A model generated the notes under the pieces. The model saw only the letters and a list, made by a program, of their open reading frames with translations. It did not search any database and was not told the origin of the DNA. A program made the position numbers and the translations under genes. Below, piece by piece: positions 17,173 through 26,590 of a DNA stretch of 64,000 nucleotides; position 1 is the first letter of the stretch; each line of letters starts with the position of its first letter. Source of the stretch: WHSW01 sp033856255 (GTDB lineage: Bacteria > Actinomycetota > Thermoleophilia > Solirubrobacterales > 70-9); NCBI GenBank assembly GCA_033856255.1, contig JAWVFH010000002.1, forward strand, positions 171,157-235,156, read 5' to 3'.

Positions 17173-18141
17173 CTACGGGACCAGCACGACGCGGCCGAAG
17201 GCCTGGCGGCTCTCGATGTATGCGTGTGCGGCGGCCGCCTCGGAGAGCGGGAAAGTGCGGTCGATCACGATCCGCACGTCGCCGCTCGCGACCCGTTCAA
17301 TCAGCTCGGCGATCATCGCGTGGACGCGGGGGTACTCGGTCAGCAACGCGCCGCCGAGGAAGACGCCGCGCAGGGTGTTGTTCTGCGCCCATAGCTGTTG
17401 CGCCTCGATGCTGGAGCCGCCGCGGCCCGCCACGCCGACGCTGACCAGCGTCCCGCGGTAGGCGAGCGCGCCGATGCTGTCGGCCAGGTTCTGGCCGCCG
17501 ATCGAGTCGAGGATCACGTCGGCCCCGCGCCCGTCGGTCAGCTCGCGGGTGCGCTCGACGAAGTTCTCGGTGGCGTAGTTGATCCCGTGATCGAGCCCGA
17601 ACTCCTTCAGGCGCTCGAGCTTCTCGTCCTTGGACGCGGTCGAGATCACCGTCGCGTCGGCCTGCTTGGCGAGCTGGATCGCGGCCATCCCGACGCCTCC
17701 GGCTCCCGCATGGATCAGCGCCGTCTGCCCGGCCTCGAGGTTGCCGGCGGTGAACAGGCACTCCTGGGCGGTCCCGACCGCGACGGGGACGCAGGCGGCG
17801 GTGGCGGCGTCCAGCCTGTAGGGGATCGGCCAGGTCATGATCGCGGGGACGGCGCGCTTCGATGCGTGCGAGCCGGCCATGTTCAGGGCCACGACCCGGT
17901 CGCCGACTGCGCGGTCCTCGACCCCGGCGCCGACCTCGGCAACGGTGCCGGCGGCGAGGTAGCCGACGATGTGGGGGACGGACGGCGGCGGCGACCCCGC
18001 CCGGGACAGCAGGTCCCCGCCCTCGATGCTGATCGCCTCGACGTCGATCACCACACAGCCGTCGGGGCACTCGGGATCGGGGACGTCCTCGTAACGGAGC
18101 ACGTCCGGCCCGCCGTTCTCATGGATCACCGCCGCCTTCAT
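17173..18141 (-). CDS. NADPH:quinone oxidoreductase-like protein (MDR superfamily)
   Basis: The 322-residue protein has the medium-chain dehydrogenase/reductase fold. A GroES-like N-terminal domain starts MKAAVIHENGGPDVLRYEDV. The Rossmann domain contains IHAGAGGVGMAAIQLAK (about 143-159), and FGRVVLVP closes the chain. The zinc ligands of true alcohol dehydrogenases are absent, which fits the QOR/zeta-crystallin branch that reduces quinones or enones with NADPH. It is a single gene with no co-directional neighbour. The length is normal for the family. Confidence 0.88.
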   Translation of the reverse strand: MKAAVIHENGGPDVLRYEDVPDPECPDGCVVIDVEAISIEGGDLLSRAGSPPPSVPHIVGYLAAGTVAEVGAGVEDRAVGDRVVALNMAGSHASKRAVPAIMTWPIPYRLDAATAACVPVAVGTAQECLFTAGNLEAGQTALIHAGAGGVGMAAIQLAKQADATVISTASKDEKLERLKEFGLDHGINYATENFVERTRELTDGRGADVILDSIGGQNLADSIGALAYRGTLVSVGVAGRGGSSIEAQQLWAQNNTLRGVFLGGALLTEYPRVHAMIAELIERVASGDVRIVIDRTFPLSEAAAAHAYIESRQAFGRVVLVP

Positions 18142-18355
18142 CAGTGGGGCGACTCTATTCGAGGGCCTGCCGCGAGGCTGGTTCCGGTATGGGTTCGGCG
18201 CCCTCCACGCCTAGCCTTCACGGACTGGGTCGTGCGCGGGACGCCGTCCCGCTTCACTCTCGAATCTCGCGCGGAGCGAGAGCATGCGCCCTTCGAAATA
18301 CTGCATCCACTGGGGCGAGTTTGAAGTTGATCGCCGCCCGGGATAAGCCGAGACA

Positions 18356-18841
18356 GTGCCGCGTCACACCCACACATTCGGGCGCCTCCTCAGCGCCTCG
18401 CAGCTGCCGTACTTCCAGCTCCGCCCGCCGCACGACTACGGGGTGCTGACCACGACGGGACACAAGACCGGCAAGCACCGCTCGCGGTGCGTGCGGGTGG
18501 TGCGGCGGGGCGATAAGGCCTTCCTGGTCGCCATCGGCGGCAAGCGCAACCATTGGGCGAAGAACATCCTCGCCAACCCTCACGTCAGGCTTCGGTTACG
18601 CGCCGGCCGCTTCCTGGGCGTAGCAAGCGAAATCCCTGCCGAGGAGAGAAACGAGGCTCGCGAGTCCTACGCAGCCGACGTCCATTGGTTCGAACGCCTC
18701 GAGTGGCGTGTCTGGCGAAAGGGCGGGTTCACACCCGAGCAGAGCCGTGAGTTGCACCGGCACTGGTTTGACACCGGATTGCCCTTCGTGGTCAAGTTGA
18801 CGGACGCCCGGGCACCGCAAGCTCACGCCAATAATTCTTAG
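18356..18841 (+). CDS. Deazaflavin (F420)-dependent nitroreductase-family protein
   Basis: The 161-residue protein resembles Ddn/FDOR-A split-barrel proteins. GVLTTTGHKTGKHRSRCVRVV and LVAIGGKRNHWAKNILANPH are the family's F420-contact strands. F420-reduced members act on quinones, nitroimidazoles or lipids. The GTG 18356 start gives MPRHTHTFGRLL, which fits family N-termini. The preceding 214 nt between divergent genes shows nothing clear. Confidence 0.82.
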   Translation: MPRHTHTFGRLLSASQLPYFQLRPPHDYGVLTTTGHKTGKHRSRCVRVVRRGDKAFLVAIGGKRNHWAKNILANPHVRLRLRAGRFLGVASEIPAEERNEARESYAADVHWFERLEWRVWRKGGFTPEQSRELHRHWFDTGLPFVVKLTDARAPQAHANNS

Positions 18842-19042
18842 GTCGCTTCCCCGGCCGCCGATGTCACGCGATGTTTGCGTCCTGCTCTTCGAGAATGGAC
18901 CGGCGTCGCTCTTGGACGAGCCCGACTTGGGCTCGGTCGCCGGGCTCGCTTCTGTGTATCGCGCGGAGCGACAGTCGGGTCCGGCCCGCAGCCGGCGCTC
19001 CAACCCACGAAAATCAGGGTGCCGGTGCGATAATCAGATCGC

Positions 19043-19879
19043 GTGGGCGCACGGAGGATTCTGATCGCTTTCACGGCGTTCGCCGTGGCCTCGGCCGGCG
19101 GTGCAGCGCTCGCGGATACCGCCGCCCTCGGGCAGGCCGGCTCCGCCTCGCGCTCGACCGCTTCGCGCGCGGATGGGCCGATGGCGACGCTCATCCGAGC
19201 CCTCGACAGCGGCCTGAGCACCGCGCTCGGCGCCATAGTCACCGCCGTCACACCCCAGAGCGCTCTGCCGCCGAAGCACATCAGCGCGAAGGACCGCAGG
19301 GCTGCGGCTCCGCCGCGACCGGGGCCCGTCCGAAAGCCCACCCATCACGACATCGCGTCGATGCCGGCGGCTTCCGCGGGCACGAACGGATCGTTCGACC
19401 CGCCCTCTGCGCAGGCGCTCCAGAAGGCCAGCGCGACGTCGGTCGGCCAGATCACCCATACGCCCCCGAGCCATACGGCCGTGATGCTCGGCTCGGTTGC
19501 CGTTCCGCCCGCGAGCGCCCCGCCCGCGGTGGTGAACGCCATCAACGCCGCGAACACACTGGTCGGCCAGCCATACGTCTTCGGCGGCGGCCATGCGTCG
19601 TTTTACTCCCACGGCTACGACTGCTCCGGCTCTGTCAGCTTCGCCCTGGCCGGCGGCGGCTTCGTGCGGGCGCCGCTGGCCTCCGGGCAGCTCGCGAACT
19701 GGGGCGCCCCCGGGCCCGGCAAGTGGATAACGGTCTACGCGAACGGCTCGCACGCCTACGCCGTCATCGCGGGCCTGCGCTGGGACACGGTGGGCGACGC
19801 GAAGGGCACCGGCCCGCGGTGGCATGTCGCGCTGCCGTATCCCGACGGGTTCGTCGCCCGCCATCCCCCCGGTTACTGA
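19043..19879 (+). CDS. Exported NlpC/P60-type cell-wall hydrolase
   Basis: A signal peptide (RRILIAFTAFAVASAGGAALA) opens the 278-residue protein. A low-complexity Ala/Pro/Ser linker runs to about 165. The catalytic domain follows: VGQPYVFGGGH, then YDCSGSVSFAL (Cys194 nucleophile), then GSHAYAVIAGLRWD (His237). NlpC/P60 enzymes cut peptidoglycan stem peptides. The catalytic domain is short but keeps the Cys and His. GTG 19043 is used; the 200-nt leader has no clear promoter or riboswitch that I can support. Confidence 0.82.
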   Translation: MGARRILIAFTAFAVASAGGAALADTAALGQAGSASRSTASRADGPMATLIRALDSGLSTALGAIVTAVTPQSALPPKHISAKDRRAAAPPRPGPVRKPTHHDIASMPAASAGTNGSFDPPSAQALQKASATSVGQITHTPPSHTAVMLGSVAVPPASAPPAVVNAINAANTLVGQPYVFGGGHASFYSHGYDCSGSVSFALAGGGFVRAPLASGQLANWGAPGPGKWITVYANGSHAYAVIAGLRWDTVGDAKGTGPRWHVALPYPDGFVARHPPGY

Positions 19880-20107
19880 CCCGTCACGCGGACGGCGGGC
19901 GCACCGGCCTTCCCGCATTGGCACGAGAGTAAGTCTGCCCCTCTATACGAGGGTAGATCGACGTTTTCGTCCGCTGCTCCTCCCGCGTGAACGCAGGAGC
20001 TCGGCACGCGCCCCACTGCGGTCGGCTCACACAGGCCGCCTTCCGGCCGTTTCATATACGTGGGCCAGTCTGCAACGAACGCCACCCTGCTAAGTCATAT
20101 GGGAGCG

Positions 20108-21334
20108 ATGAAACTCCGCCGCAACACCTCGTTTTGGGTCCTCGCGGTGATCCTCGCCGCGCTGCTGTTCGCGTCCAGCGTGCCCTCGCCCCTGTACGTC
20201 GTCTACCAGCAGGAGTGGGACTTCTCGTCGGTGACCCTGACCAGCGTCTTCGCGGTCTACGCGATCGCCCTGCTGGCGGCGCTGCTGGTCGTCGGCTCGA
20301 TCTCCGACCACGTCGGGCGCCGGCCGACACTGCTCGCGGCGCTCGCAGTTCAGATCCTCGCGATGCTCGCGTTCGCGGAGGCGAGCGGCGTCGGCTGGCT
20401 GTTCGCCGCCCGGATCCTTCAAGGCGTGGCGACCGGGACGGCGATGGGCGCGATCAGCGCCGCGCTGATCGACCTGCAGCCGCGCTCGAAGCCCGGGCTC
20501 GGCCCGCTGATGGGCGCGGTCGCCCCGATGAGCGGGCTGGCGCTCGGCGCCCTCGCCGCCGGCCTGCTGGTCGACTACGGCCCCGACCCGACCCGATTCG
20601 TCTTCTGGGTCCTGGTCGGCGCGTTTGCCGTCGCGATGCTCGCCGTGGTCGCGATCCCCGAGACCGTTCCCAACGACGGGCGCTGGCGGAGCTCGCTGCG
20701 CCCGCAGGTCGCCGTCCCGGCCGAGATGCGGCCGGCGTTCGTCGCCGCGCTGCCGAGCCTCGCCGCGACCTGGGCGCTCGGCGGCCTGATCCTCTCGCTC
20801 GGCGCGTCCCTGACCGCCGGCGTGCTCGGCGAGACCAGCCACCTCTCCGGCGGGCTGCCGATCTTCGTCCTCGCGGGGACGAGCGCGCTCGTCGCGATCC
20901 GGCTTCGCGACGTGGCGCCGCGGACGACCGCCCGCGGCGGCCTGAGCGCTCTGATCGCGGGGGTGGGGCTGGCCCTAGTCGCCCTCGCCGCCGAGTCGAG
21001 CGTCCTGTTCCTGGTCGGCGCCGCGGTCGCCGGGCTCGGCTTCGGGCCGGCCTTCGCCGGCGTCTTCCGGGCCCTGAGCATGCGCGCGCCGGCCGACCAG
21101 CGAGCGGGCGTGAACTCCGCCGTCTTCGTCGTCTCCTACCTGGCCTTCAGCCTCCCGGCGATCCTCGCCGGGATCGCCGTCACCGAGATCGGGCTGCGTG
21201 ACACGGCGGAGATCTACGGCCTGGCGCTGATCGCGATCGCGGGCGTCGCCCTGGCGCTGTCGGGCAACCTCGACGACGGGCCGGAGCCCGCGACCGCCTA
21301 CCGGTCCGAGGCCGGCACAGCCCCCGGCTCCTGA
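20108..21334 (+). CDS. Major facilitator superfamily transporter, 12 helices
   Basis: The protein (about 408 residues) has twelve hydrophobic segments. The MFS loop motif after helix 2 is present (GSISDHVGRRPTLL). The N-terminal FASSVPSPLYVVYQ is typical of an actinobacterial drug/metabolite exporter-like subgroup. The substrate is unknown. Starts at 20060, 20099 and 20108 are possible; ATG 20108 leads straight into MKLRRNTSFW and the first helix. The upstream 220 nt has no gene. The flavin oxidoreductase follows after 23 nt and may be co-transcribed. Confidence 0.85.
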   Translation: MKLRRNTSFWVLAVILAALLFASSVPSPLYVVYQQEWDFSSVTLTSVFAVYAIALLAALLVVGSISDHVGRRPTLLAALAVQILAMLAFAEASGVGWLFAARILQGVATGTAMGAISAALIDLQPRSKPGLGPLMGAVAPMSGLALGALAAGLLVDYGPDPTRFVFWVLVGAFAVAMLAVVAIPETVPNDGRWRSSLRPQVAVPAEMRPAFVAALPSLAATWALGGLILSLGASLTAGVLGETSHLSGGLPIFVLAGTSALVAIRLRDVAPRTTARGGLSALIAGVGLALVALAAESSVLFLVGAAVAGLGFGPAFAGVFRALSMRAPADQRAGVNSAVFVVSYLAFSLPAILAGIAVTEIGLRDTAEIYGLALIAIAGVALALSGNLDDGPEPATAYRSEAGTAPGS

Positions 21335-21357
21335 CCCTGAGCCGCGATGATGCTCCC

Positions 21358-22341
21358 ATCGACGTCTGGCTTCACTCCTTCGCCTTCCCGCATCGTGTCG
21401 TCGAGACGGCGCGCAAGGCCGAGGCGTGGGGGTTCGACGGGATGCTGCTCGCCGACAGCCAGAACCTCAACACCGAGATCTGGGTCGAGCTCGGGCTCGC
21501 GGCGGCGTCGACCGAGACGCTGAAGCTCGGGCCGGGGGTGACCAACCCGGTCACCCGCCATCCCTCGGTGACGGCGTCGGCGGCGGCGACGCTGCAGGTC
21601 GAGAGCGGCGGGCGGGCGGTGCTGGCGCTCGGCCGCGGCGACTCGGCGCTGCGGCAGATCGGGCGCGAGCCTGTGCACCCGAGCGAGCTGGAGGAGGCGC
21701 TGATCGCGATCCAGGCGTACCTGCGGGGCGAGCCCGCGACCGTTGACGGGTTCGAGAGTCGCCTGGCCTGGCTCGAGGGCGCCGAGGTCGCCAAGGTGCC
21801 GGTGATCGTCGCCGCCTCGGGGCCGCACGTGATCGAGGCCGGCGCCCGCCACGCCGAGGGCGTCGACTTCACCGTCGGCGCCGAGCCCGAGCGGCTGCGC
21901 TGGGCGGCCGAGACGGCGCGCGCCGCCGGCAGCCCGTCTCTTGGCGCCTTCGTCAACGTCGCAGTCGATGACGACCCCGCCGTCGCCCGCGACCTGGTCC
22001 GCGGCAGCGCCGCGATCTTCGCCCGCTTCAGCGCCGAGGGCTCACCCGACGACGGCCTCTCCGAGGTCACCAGGGCGGGGATCGAGTCGATCGCGGCGAC
22101 CTACGACGAGTCCAAGCACGGCCAGGCCTCGGCCGTCCACTCGCAGGCGCTCGACGACGAGTTCATCGAGCGCTTCGCCGTCGCCGGCACCGCCGATCAG
22201 GTCGCCGAGCGGCTGGCGGCGATCGGCGAGCTCGGGATCGAGCGCCTGGTGATCGTCCCCTGCTCGCTGGACACGCCCGCCGAGGCGCTCGAGCGCTCGA
22301 ACGAGCGCTTCGCCGCGGACGTGCTGCCGCGGCTGCGCTAA
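21358..22341 (+). CDS. LLM-class (luciferase-like) flavin/F420-dependent oxidoreductase, probable ATC start
   Basis: The TIM-barrel luciferase-like protein begins with strand IDVWLHSF and helix RVVETARKAEAWGFDG, both needed for the fold. Only then does the first ATG (21442) appear. In frame before it there is no ATG, GTG or TTG back to the stop of the transporter gene. The choices are ATC 21358 (MIDVWLHSF) or CTG 21337. The rest fits the family: LKLGPGVTNPVTRHP, LALGRGDSAL and C-terminal GTADQVAERLAAIGELGIERL. Most such proteins use FMN or F420. It sits 23 nt after the MFS stop. Confidence 0.82.
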   Translation: MDVWLHSFAFPHRVVETARKAEAWGFDGMLLADSQNLNTEIWVELGLAAASTETLKLGPGVTNPVTRHPSVTASAAATLQVESGGRAVLALGRGDSALRQIGREPVHPSELEEALIAIQAYLRGEPATVDGFESRLAWLEGAEVAKVPVIVAASGPHVIEAGARHAEGVDFTVGAEPERLRWAAETARAAGSPSLGAFVNVAVDDDPAVARDLVRGSAAIFARFSAEGSPDDGLSEVTRAGIESIAATYDESKHGQASAVHSQALDDEFIERFAVAGTADQVAERLAAIGELGIERLVIVPCSLDTPAEALERSNERFAADVLPRLR

Positions 22342-22384
22342 CCGGTCGCGACCGTCACTTGGCCGGCAGCTGCGCGGGCACGGG

Positions 22385-23125
22385 TCAAGCCCGCACGCGC
22401 ACCTGCACGCCGATGCCCGCGACGCCGTAGAGCCATTTCGCGAATGGCGGCGGCACGCGCACGCAGCCGTGCGAGGCCGGGTACCCGTAGACGGCCGCGT
22501 TCTCGTGCAGCGCGATGCCCCCGTTGAAGTACGAGGCCCATGGCATCCAGACCTTGTACGGGTGAGACCAGCTGCGGGACTCCTTTCGGTAGACGGCGTA
22601 CTTGCCCTTCGGCGTCCCGTAGCCCGTCATGCCGGAGGCGACCGACAGGACGGTGCGCACGTGGCCGTCGATGACGACGTAGGCGAGCTGGTCGGAGAGG
22701 TCCACATCGACACGGGTGGCCTGGCCGCCGGCCGGCGCGTTTGGCTGGCGCGCCTTCTTCAGCGTGGCGCGCGACTGCGGGCCGTAGACGCCGTCGCGAT
22801 CGATCCCCTCGTGCTTCTGCATCGCCATGACCGCCTGCGACAGCGCGCCGTCGTAGCACTTGCCGGCGAAGCGGCCGAGCAGGTAGTGCAGGTCCTCCAG
22901 CCGGCGCTCCAGGCGCGCCACCGGCCGGCCGCAGTCGCCGAACGTGATCGTCTTCGGCTCGAGGGCGGTCGCGTCCTGTCGGGAATCGGAGACGAGTTGC
23001 GCCGCGGGCGCCTGGCCGGCGACCAACGCGGTCGTCGCCGGGTCGGGGCTCGCAGCCGGACCCGGCGAAAGAACAATCGCGATTGTGGTGATCCAGCTTG
23101 CGAACATCTCCCCGCCACGCTCCAT
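22385..23125 (-). CDS. L,D-transpeptidase with peptidoglycan-binding domain
   Basis: A signal-like N-terminus (FASWITTIAIVL) precedes a PG_binding_1 domain (about 60-120; GRPVARLERRLEDLHYLLG, DGVYGPQSRATL). A YkuD catalytic domain follows (about 135-246) with the hallmark YPASHGCVRVP (catalytic Cys, with His and Ser). The enzyme makes 3-3 cross-links in peptidoglycan or anchors proteins to it. The start may be ATG 23125 or ATG 23107 (MFASWITT). It is followed upstream by a secretory lipase on the same strand. Confidence 0.88.
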   Translation of the reverse strand: MERGGEMFASWITTIAIVLSPGPAASPDPATTALVAGQAPAAQLVSDSRQDATALEPKTITFGDCGRPVARLERRLEDLHYLLGRFAGKCYDGALSQAVMAMQKHEGIDRDGVYGPQSRATLKKARQPNAPAGGQATRVDVDLSDQLAYVVIDGHVRTVLSVASGMTGYGTPKGKYAVYRKESRSWSHPYKVWMPWASYFNGGIALHENAAVYGYPASHGCVRVPPPFAKWLYGVAGIGVQVRVRA

Positions 23126-23207
23126 GCTGCAGGGCGAACTTCAGGACCGGCAGCCCAAGCGCGAGCCCGCAACATCTCTCTCGCCGCGCGGCCGCCGGCA
23201 CCGACCG

Positions 23208-24431
23208 TTATTTGGGCGGCAGCTGCGCCTGCATGAACGCCAGCGCCTCGGCCTCCGACGCCGCCGGGATCCCGCCGTGGTCGACGCCGGGGTAGGTCGA
23301 GTAGGTGACCTGGTCGCCGTGGGCGACCAGCTCGGTGGCGAGCTTGTCGGTGAGGAACGGGAACACCGTCGTATCGGACGCACCCTGGAGCAGCAGGATC
23401 GGCTCGGTCGTCGCGACGTCGGGGTTCTCGCCCACGAGCACGCTGTACAGCGGCCCGGTGTCGGCCCCGTCGCGGACGAGCTGATTCGGCGGCATGCCGC
23501 CGAACGAGTCGGGCTCGCTGAGCTGCGGCAGGCAGGTCTGATCGGTCTGCGGATACAGCGCCAGCGCCGGATCGGAGAGCAGTTGCGGGATCACGATCGC
23601 CGTCGACTGGCTCGCCGCGCCGTTGACGATCAGCGCCGCAAGCGCGCTCAGCGCGCTCGGCATCGTCAGCGCGGGGAGGAGGTCGGCCTGCTCGCGGATG
23701 TGGGAGGCCGGCGCGTAGGCGACCGTGCCCGCCAGCTTCAGCTTCGGCGCGTACTGGTTCGCCAGGCCGGCGGCGAAGAGCGCCGACTGGCCGCCCTGCG
23801 AGTGGCCGGAGATCAGGTAGCGCCTGCCGATCGCGGGATCGACCGTGCGCGCGGCGCTGACGATGTCGACGACGCCGCGGCCCTCCGCCTCGCCGATCAG
23901 ATACGGATGCGGGCCCGGGGTGCCGAGGCCCTGGTAGTCGGTGCGCACGACCGCGTAGCCGGCCTGGATCCAGGCCTGGAGCTCGGGGTCGATGTAGGTG
24001 ATGTAGCCGGCCACGGGGTCGGTGGCCACGGCCCGGGTCGGCGCGCAGGAGTCGGCGTTGCCGGTCGTCCCGTGGGCGTAGGAGATCACCGGCCAGCCAC
24101 CCTTCGGCGGCTTGCCCGGCGGCACGCTGACGATGCCCGAGACCGCGGTCGTCTTGCCCTGCGGCGTCTTCGAGGTGTAGAGGACGAGCGTGTTCGAGGC
24201 GGCGCCGTCGATCGGCGTCAGCCCCTTCGCCTTGCGCTCCCAGATCAGCGCCCCGTGGCCCTTGGGCAGGTGCTTCGGCGGGGTGTAGAAGTTCGCTCCC
24301 TTGGGGCCCTTGACGGGCGCGGGTGCGGCACTCGCGGATCCCGCGAAGGCGCCGGCCGCGCAGAGCGCGAGCGTGGTTGCCAGGGTGAGGCGGCATCGCC
24401 TCCGGGCGGAGGTGATCGCGGGCGGGTGCAA
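23208..24431 (-). CDS. Secretory lipase/esterase-type alpha/beta hydrolase
   Basis: The 407-residue protein has a signal peptide ending SASA-A (about 36). The secretory-lipase (LIP) motifs are present: VISYAHGTTG (oxyanion region), nucleophile elbow ISGHSQGGQSAL (Ser211), acid LLQGASDTTV and base VDHGG near the C-terminus. Family members hydrolyse triacylglycerols or aryl esters outside the cell. Two cysteine pairs may form disulfides. It lies upstream of the transpeptidase gene, 82 nt away on the same strand. Confidence 0.85.
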   Translation of the reverse strand: MHPPAITSARRRCRLTLATTLALCAAGAFAGSASAAPAPVKGPKGANFYTPPKHLPKGHGALIWERKAKGLTPIDGAASNTLVLYTSKTPQGKTTAVSGIVSVPPGKPPKGGWPVISYAHGTTGNADSCAPTRAVATDPVAGYITYIDPELQAWIQAGYAVVRTDYQGLGTPGPHPYLIGEAEGRGVVDIVSAARTVDPAIGRRYLISGHSQGGQSALFAAGLANQYAPKLKLAGTVAYAPASHIREQADLLPALTMPSALSALAALIVNGAASQSTAIVIPQLLSDPALALYPQTDQTCLPQLSEPDSFGGMPPNQLVRDGADTGPLYSVLVGENPDVATTEPILLLQGASDTTVFPFLTDKLATELVAHGDQVTYSTYPGVDHGGIPAASEAEALAFMQAQLPPK

Positions 24432-24567
24432 AGGGTCCTTCCTTGTCGTGGCGTCCTGCCGGGGCGACTAACTGTGACACAGCGGGGCCTTCGGGTATGG
24501 CCAAGCTCGCGTTCGGCGCCGATTGTGTCGATGGCATTCCAACGGCCAGATCCTGAGACCGACGGGG

Positions 24568-26550
24568 ATGGCCCGCGGCATGCTCACTTCGATCCGCCGA
24601 AATCCGAACCTCGTGCTCTGGCCGCTGCTCGCGGTCGGGATTGCCGGGCTGCTCGCCGACCTCGCCTTCAGCGCCGGGCTCGGCGCGCTCGACTCGGGCC
24701 TCCACCACTGGCTCTATCAAGCCGCCCTGCTCGTCGCCGCCTCGGTCTGCCTGGTTCGGGCCGCGATCGGCACCGGCGACCGCGTCCTCTGGCTTTGCTT
24801 CGGGCTCGGCATCGGTGTCTGGGCCGGCGGCGGCGTCTACTGGGTGATCGCGCTCGCCGACCTGCCGCCGCGAGACACCCCCTATCCGTCCTTCGCCGAT
24901 GTCGGCTACCTGCTCGCCTATCCGTTGTTCTACGTCGGCGTGCTGCTGCTGATCCGGCGCCGCATCCGCTTTTCCGCCAGCACCTGGCTCGACGGGGGCG
25001 TGGCGGCCCTCGCCTCGGCCGCCCTGTTGACGGCGATCCTGGAGCCGGCGCTGGTCGGGCTGACCAAAGGTGACCTGGCAACCGTGGCGACCAACCTCGC
25101 CTATCCGGTCGGCGACGTGATCCTGCTCGCCTGCCTGGTCGCCGGCGCCGCGGTCGTGGGCCGAGGGGGCGGCCGGGCCTGGGCGCTGATCGGAGCGGGC
25201 ATCCTTGCCTGGGGCGCCGCGGACTCCAACTACCTGTACCAGGTGGCCACCGGCGACTACGTGGCGGGCTTTGGCGACTCGATCTGGCTGCTCGCCGCCC
25301 TACTGATCGCCGCCGCGGCGACGACGCGGCCGGCCACGGACACCGTGCGCGTCGACGTGCACTCGATCGCGGTTCCGGTGATCTCCGCCGTGACCGCGAT
25401 CTGCGTGCTCGCCTGGGACCACCTCGAGCGCCTCGGCGATACCTCGGTCATCCTTGCGCTCGCCACCCTCGGCATCGTCGTGATCCGGATGGCCGCCAGC
25501 TTCCGCGAGAACCGGAGGCTGTTCGAGGGCGCGCTGGACAAGTCGGAGACCGATCCCCTGACCGGGCTCGGGAACCGGCGCGCGGTTGCGCGGGACCTCG
25601 GGCGGGCGACCGTCCCGGGGGCCCGGGAATCGATCTTCGTGATCCTCGACCTCGACGGCTTCAAGGCCTATAACGACCGCTTCGGTCACCCGGCCGGAGA
25701 CAAGTTGCTGCGCCGGCTCGGCCATTGCCTGGCGGTCGCGATCGCGCCGGGCGGCGGCACCCCCTATCGCCTCGGCGGCGATGAGTTCTGTGCGCTGGTG
25801 CCCGGCGGGGAGGCCCAGGTTCCCGGCGTCCTGCTGACGGCCGCAAAGGCGCTGGGGGAACGGGGCCAGGGGTTCGAGATCGCGGCATCCTCGGGCGCGG
25901 TCGTGGTGCCCGCGGAGGCGCAGGACGCGACCGAGGCAATGCGGATCGCAGACATCCGCATGTATGTCGAGAAGAGCAGCCGGTCGACCAGCCGCAGCCG
26001 CGATATCGAGACGGTCCTGACCGGCACGGCGGTCAGCGCTGAGACGGAGTTGAGCGACTTCCGTGGTCCTCGCAGAGAGCGGCTGGCGGTAGCCGTCGGC
26101 CGCATGCTTTCGTTCGATCGGGAGGCTCTGGCCGTCCTCGGCCGCGCCGCCGAGCTCCACGACATCGGCAAGGCAGCGATTCCCGAGCGGATCCTGCACA
26201 AGCGGGGACCGCTCGATCCCGACGAATGGGAGCTGATCCGCAGCCACACCACGATCGGTCAGCGGATCGTCGCAGGCGCCCCGGCGATGACACCGGTGGC
26301 GGAGCTGCTGCGCTCGACCCACGAGCGCTGGGACGGCGCCGGCTATCCCGACGGCCTGCTCGGCGAGGAGATTCCGTTCGGGTCGCGGGTGATCTTCGTC
26401 TGCGACGCCTTCGAGGCGATGACCGAGGACCGGCCTTACCGGGTCGCGGTCAGCGACGAGGTGGCGTTGCTCGAGATACTCATCGGCGCCGGGACTCAGT
26501 TCGACCCCGACGTGGTCGACGCCCTGGTCGAGGTGCAGGCGTCCGCTTGA
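24568..26550 (+). CDS. Membrane-bound GGDEF and HD-GYP protein for cyclic-di-GMP turnover
   Basis: About eight membrane helices (residues 12-315) form an MHYT/MASE-like sensor region. A GGDEF domain follows (about 330-480), with TDPLTGLGNRR and GGDEF at 403-407. An HD-GYP domain (about 500-655) has HDIGK (H531, D532) and HERWDGAGYPDG. HD-GYP degrades cyclic-di-GMP to GMP. The inhibitory RxxD site is missing (GGTPYRL before GGDEF). Having synthesis and HD-GYP degradation in one chain is less common than GGDEF-EAL. ATG 24568 is preferred; the frame opens earlier at TTG 24523. Confidence 0.88.
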   Translation: MARGMLTSIRRNPNLVLWPLLAVGIAGLLADLAFSAGLGALDSGLHHWLYQAALLVAASVCLVRAAIGTGDRVLWLCFGLGIGVWAGGGVYWVIALADLPPRDTPYPSFADVGYLLAYPLFYVGVLLLIRRRIRFSASTWLDGGVAALASAALLTAILEPALVGLTKGDLATVATNLAYPVGDVILLACLVAGAAVVGRGGGRAWALIGAGILAWGAADSNYLYQVATGDYVAGFGDSIWLLAALLIAAAATTRPATDTVRVDVHSIAVPVISAVTAICVLAWDHLERLGDTSVILALATLGIVVIRMAASFRENRRLFEGALDKSETDPLTGLGNRRAVARDLGRATVPGARESIFVILDLDGFKAYNDRFGHPAGDKLLRRLGHCLAVAIAPGGGTPYRLGGDEFCALVPGGEAQVPGVLLTAAKALGERGQGFEIAASSGAVVVPAEAQDATEAMRIADIRMYVEKSSRSTSRSRDIETVLTGTAVSAETELSDFRGPRRERLAVAVGRMLSFDREALAVLGRAAELHDIGKAAIPERILHKRGPLDPDEWELIRSHTTIGQRIVAGAPAMTPVAELLRSTHERWDGAGYPDGLLGEEIPFGSRVIFVCDAFEAMTEDRPYRVAVSDEVALLEILIGAGTQFDPDVVDALVEVQASA

Positions 26551-26590
26551 CCTGACCGCACCCTCCAGCGTCGTTACACTGCCGCGCCTT

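Noticed and set aside
18842..19042. Riboswitch (for example c-di-AMP type) before the NlpC/P60 gene
   Set aside because: Such switches precede similar genes elsewhere, but I could not match the conserved elements here.
22759..24720. 653-codon leftward open frame, and other very long frames (42261-44507, 51018-51900, 55678-56620)
   Set aside because: They overlap well-supported genes in other frames and are Arg/Pro/Gly-rich. Such shadows arise in DNA with high G+C at third positions.
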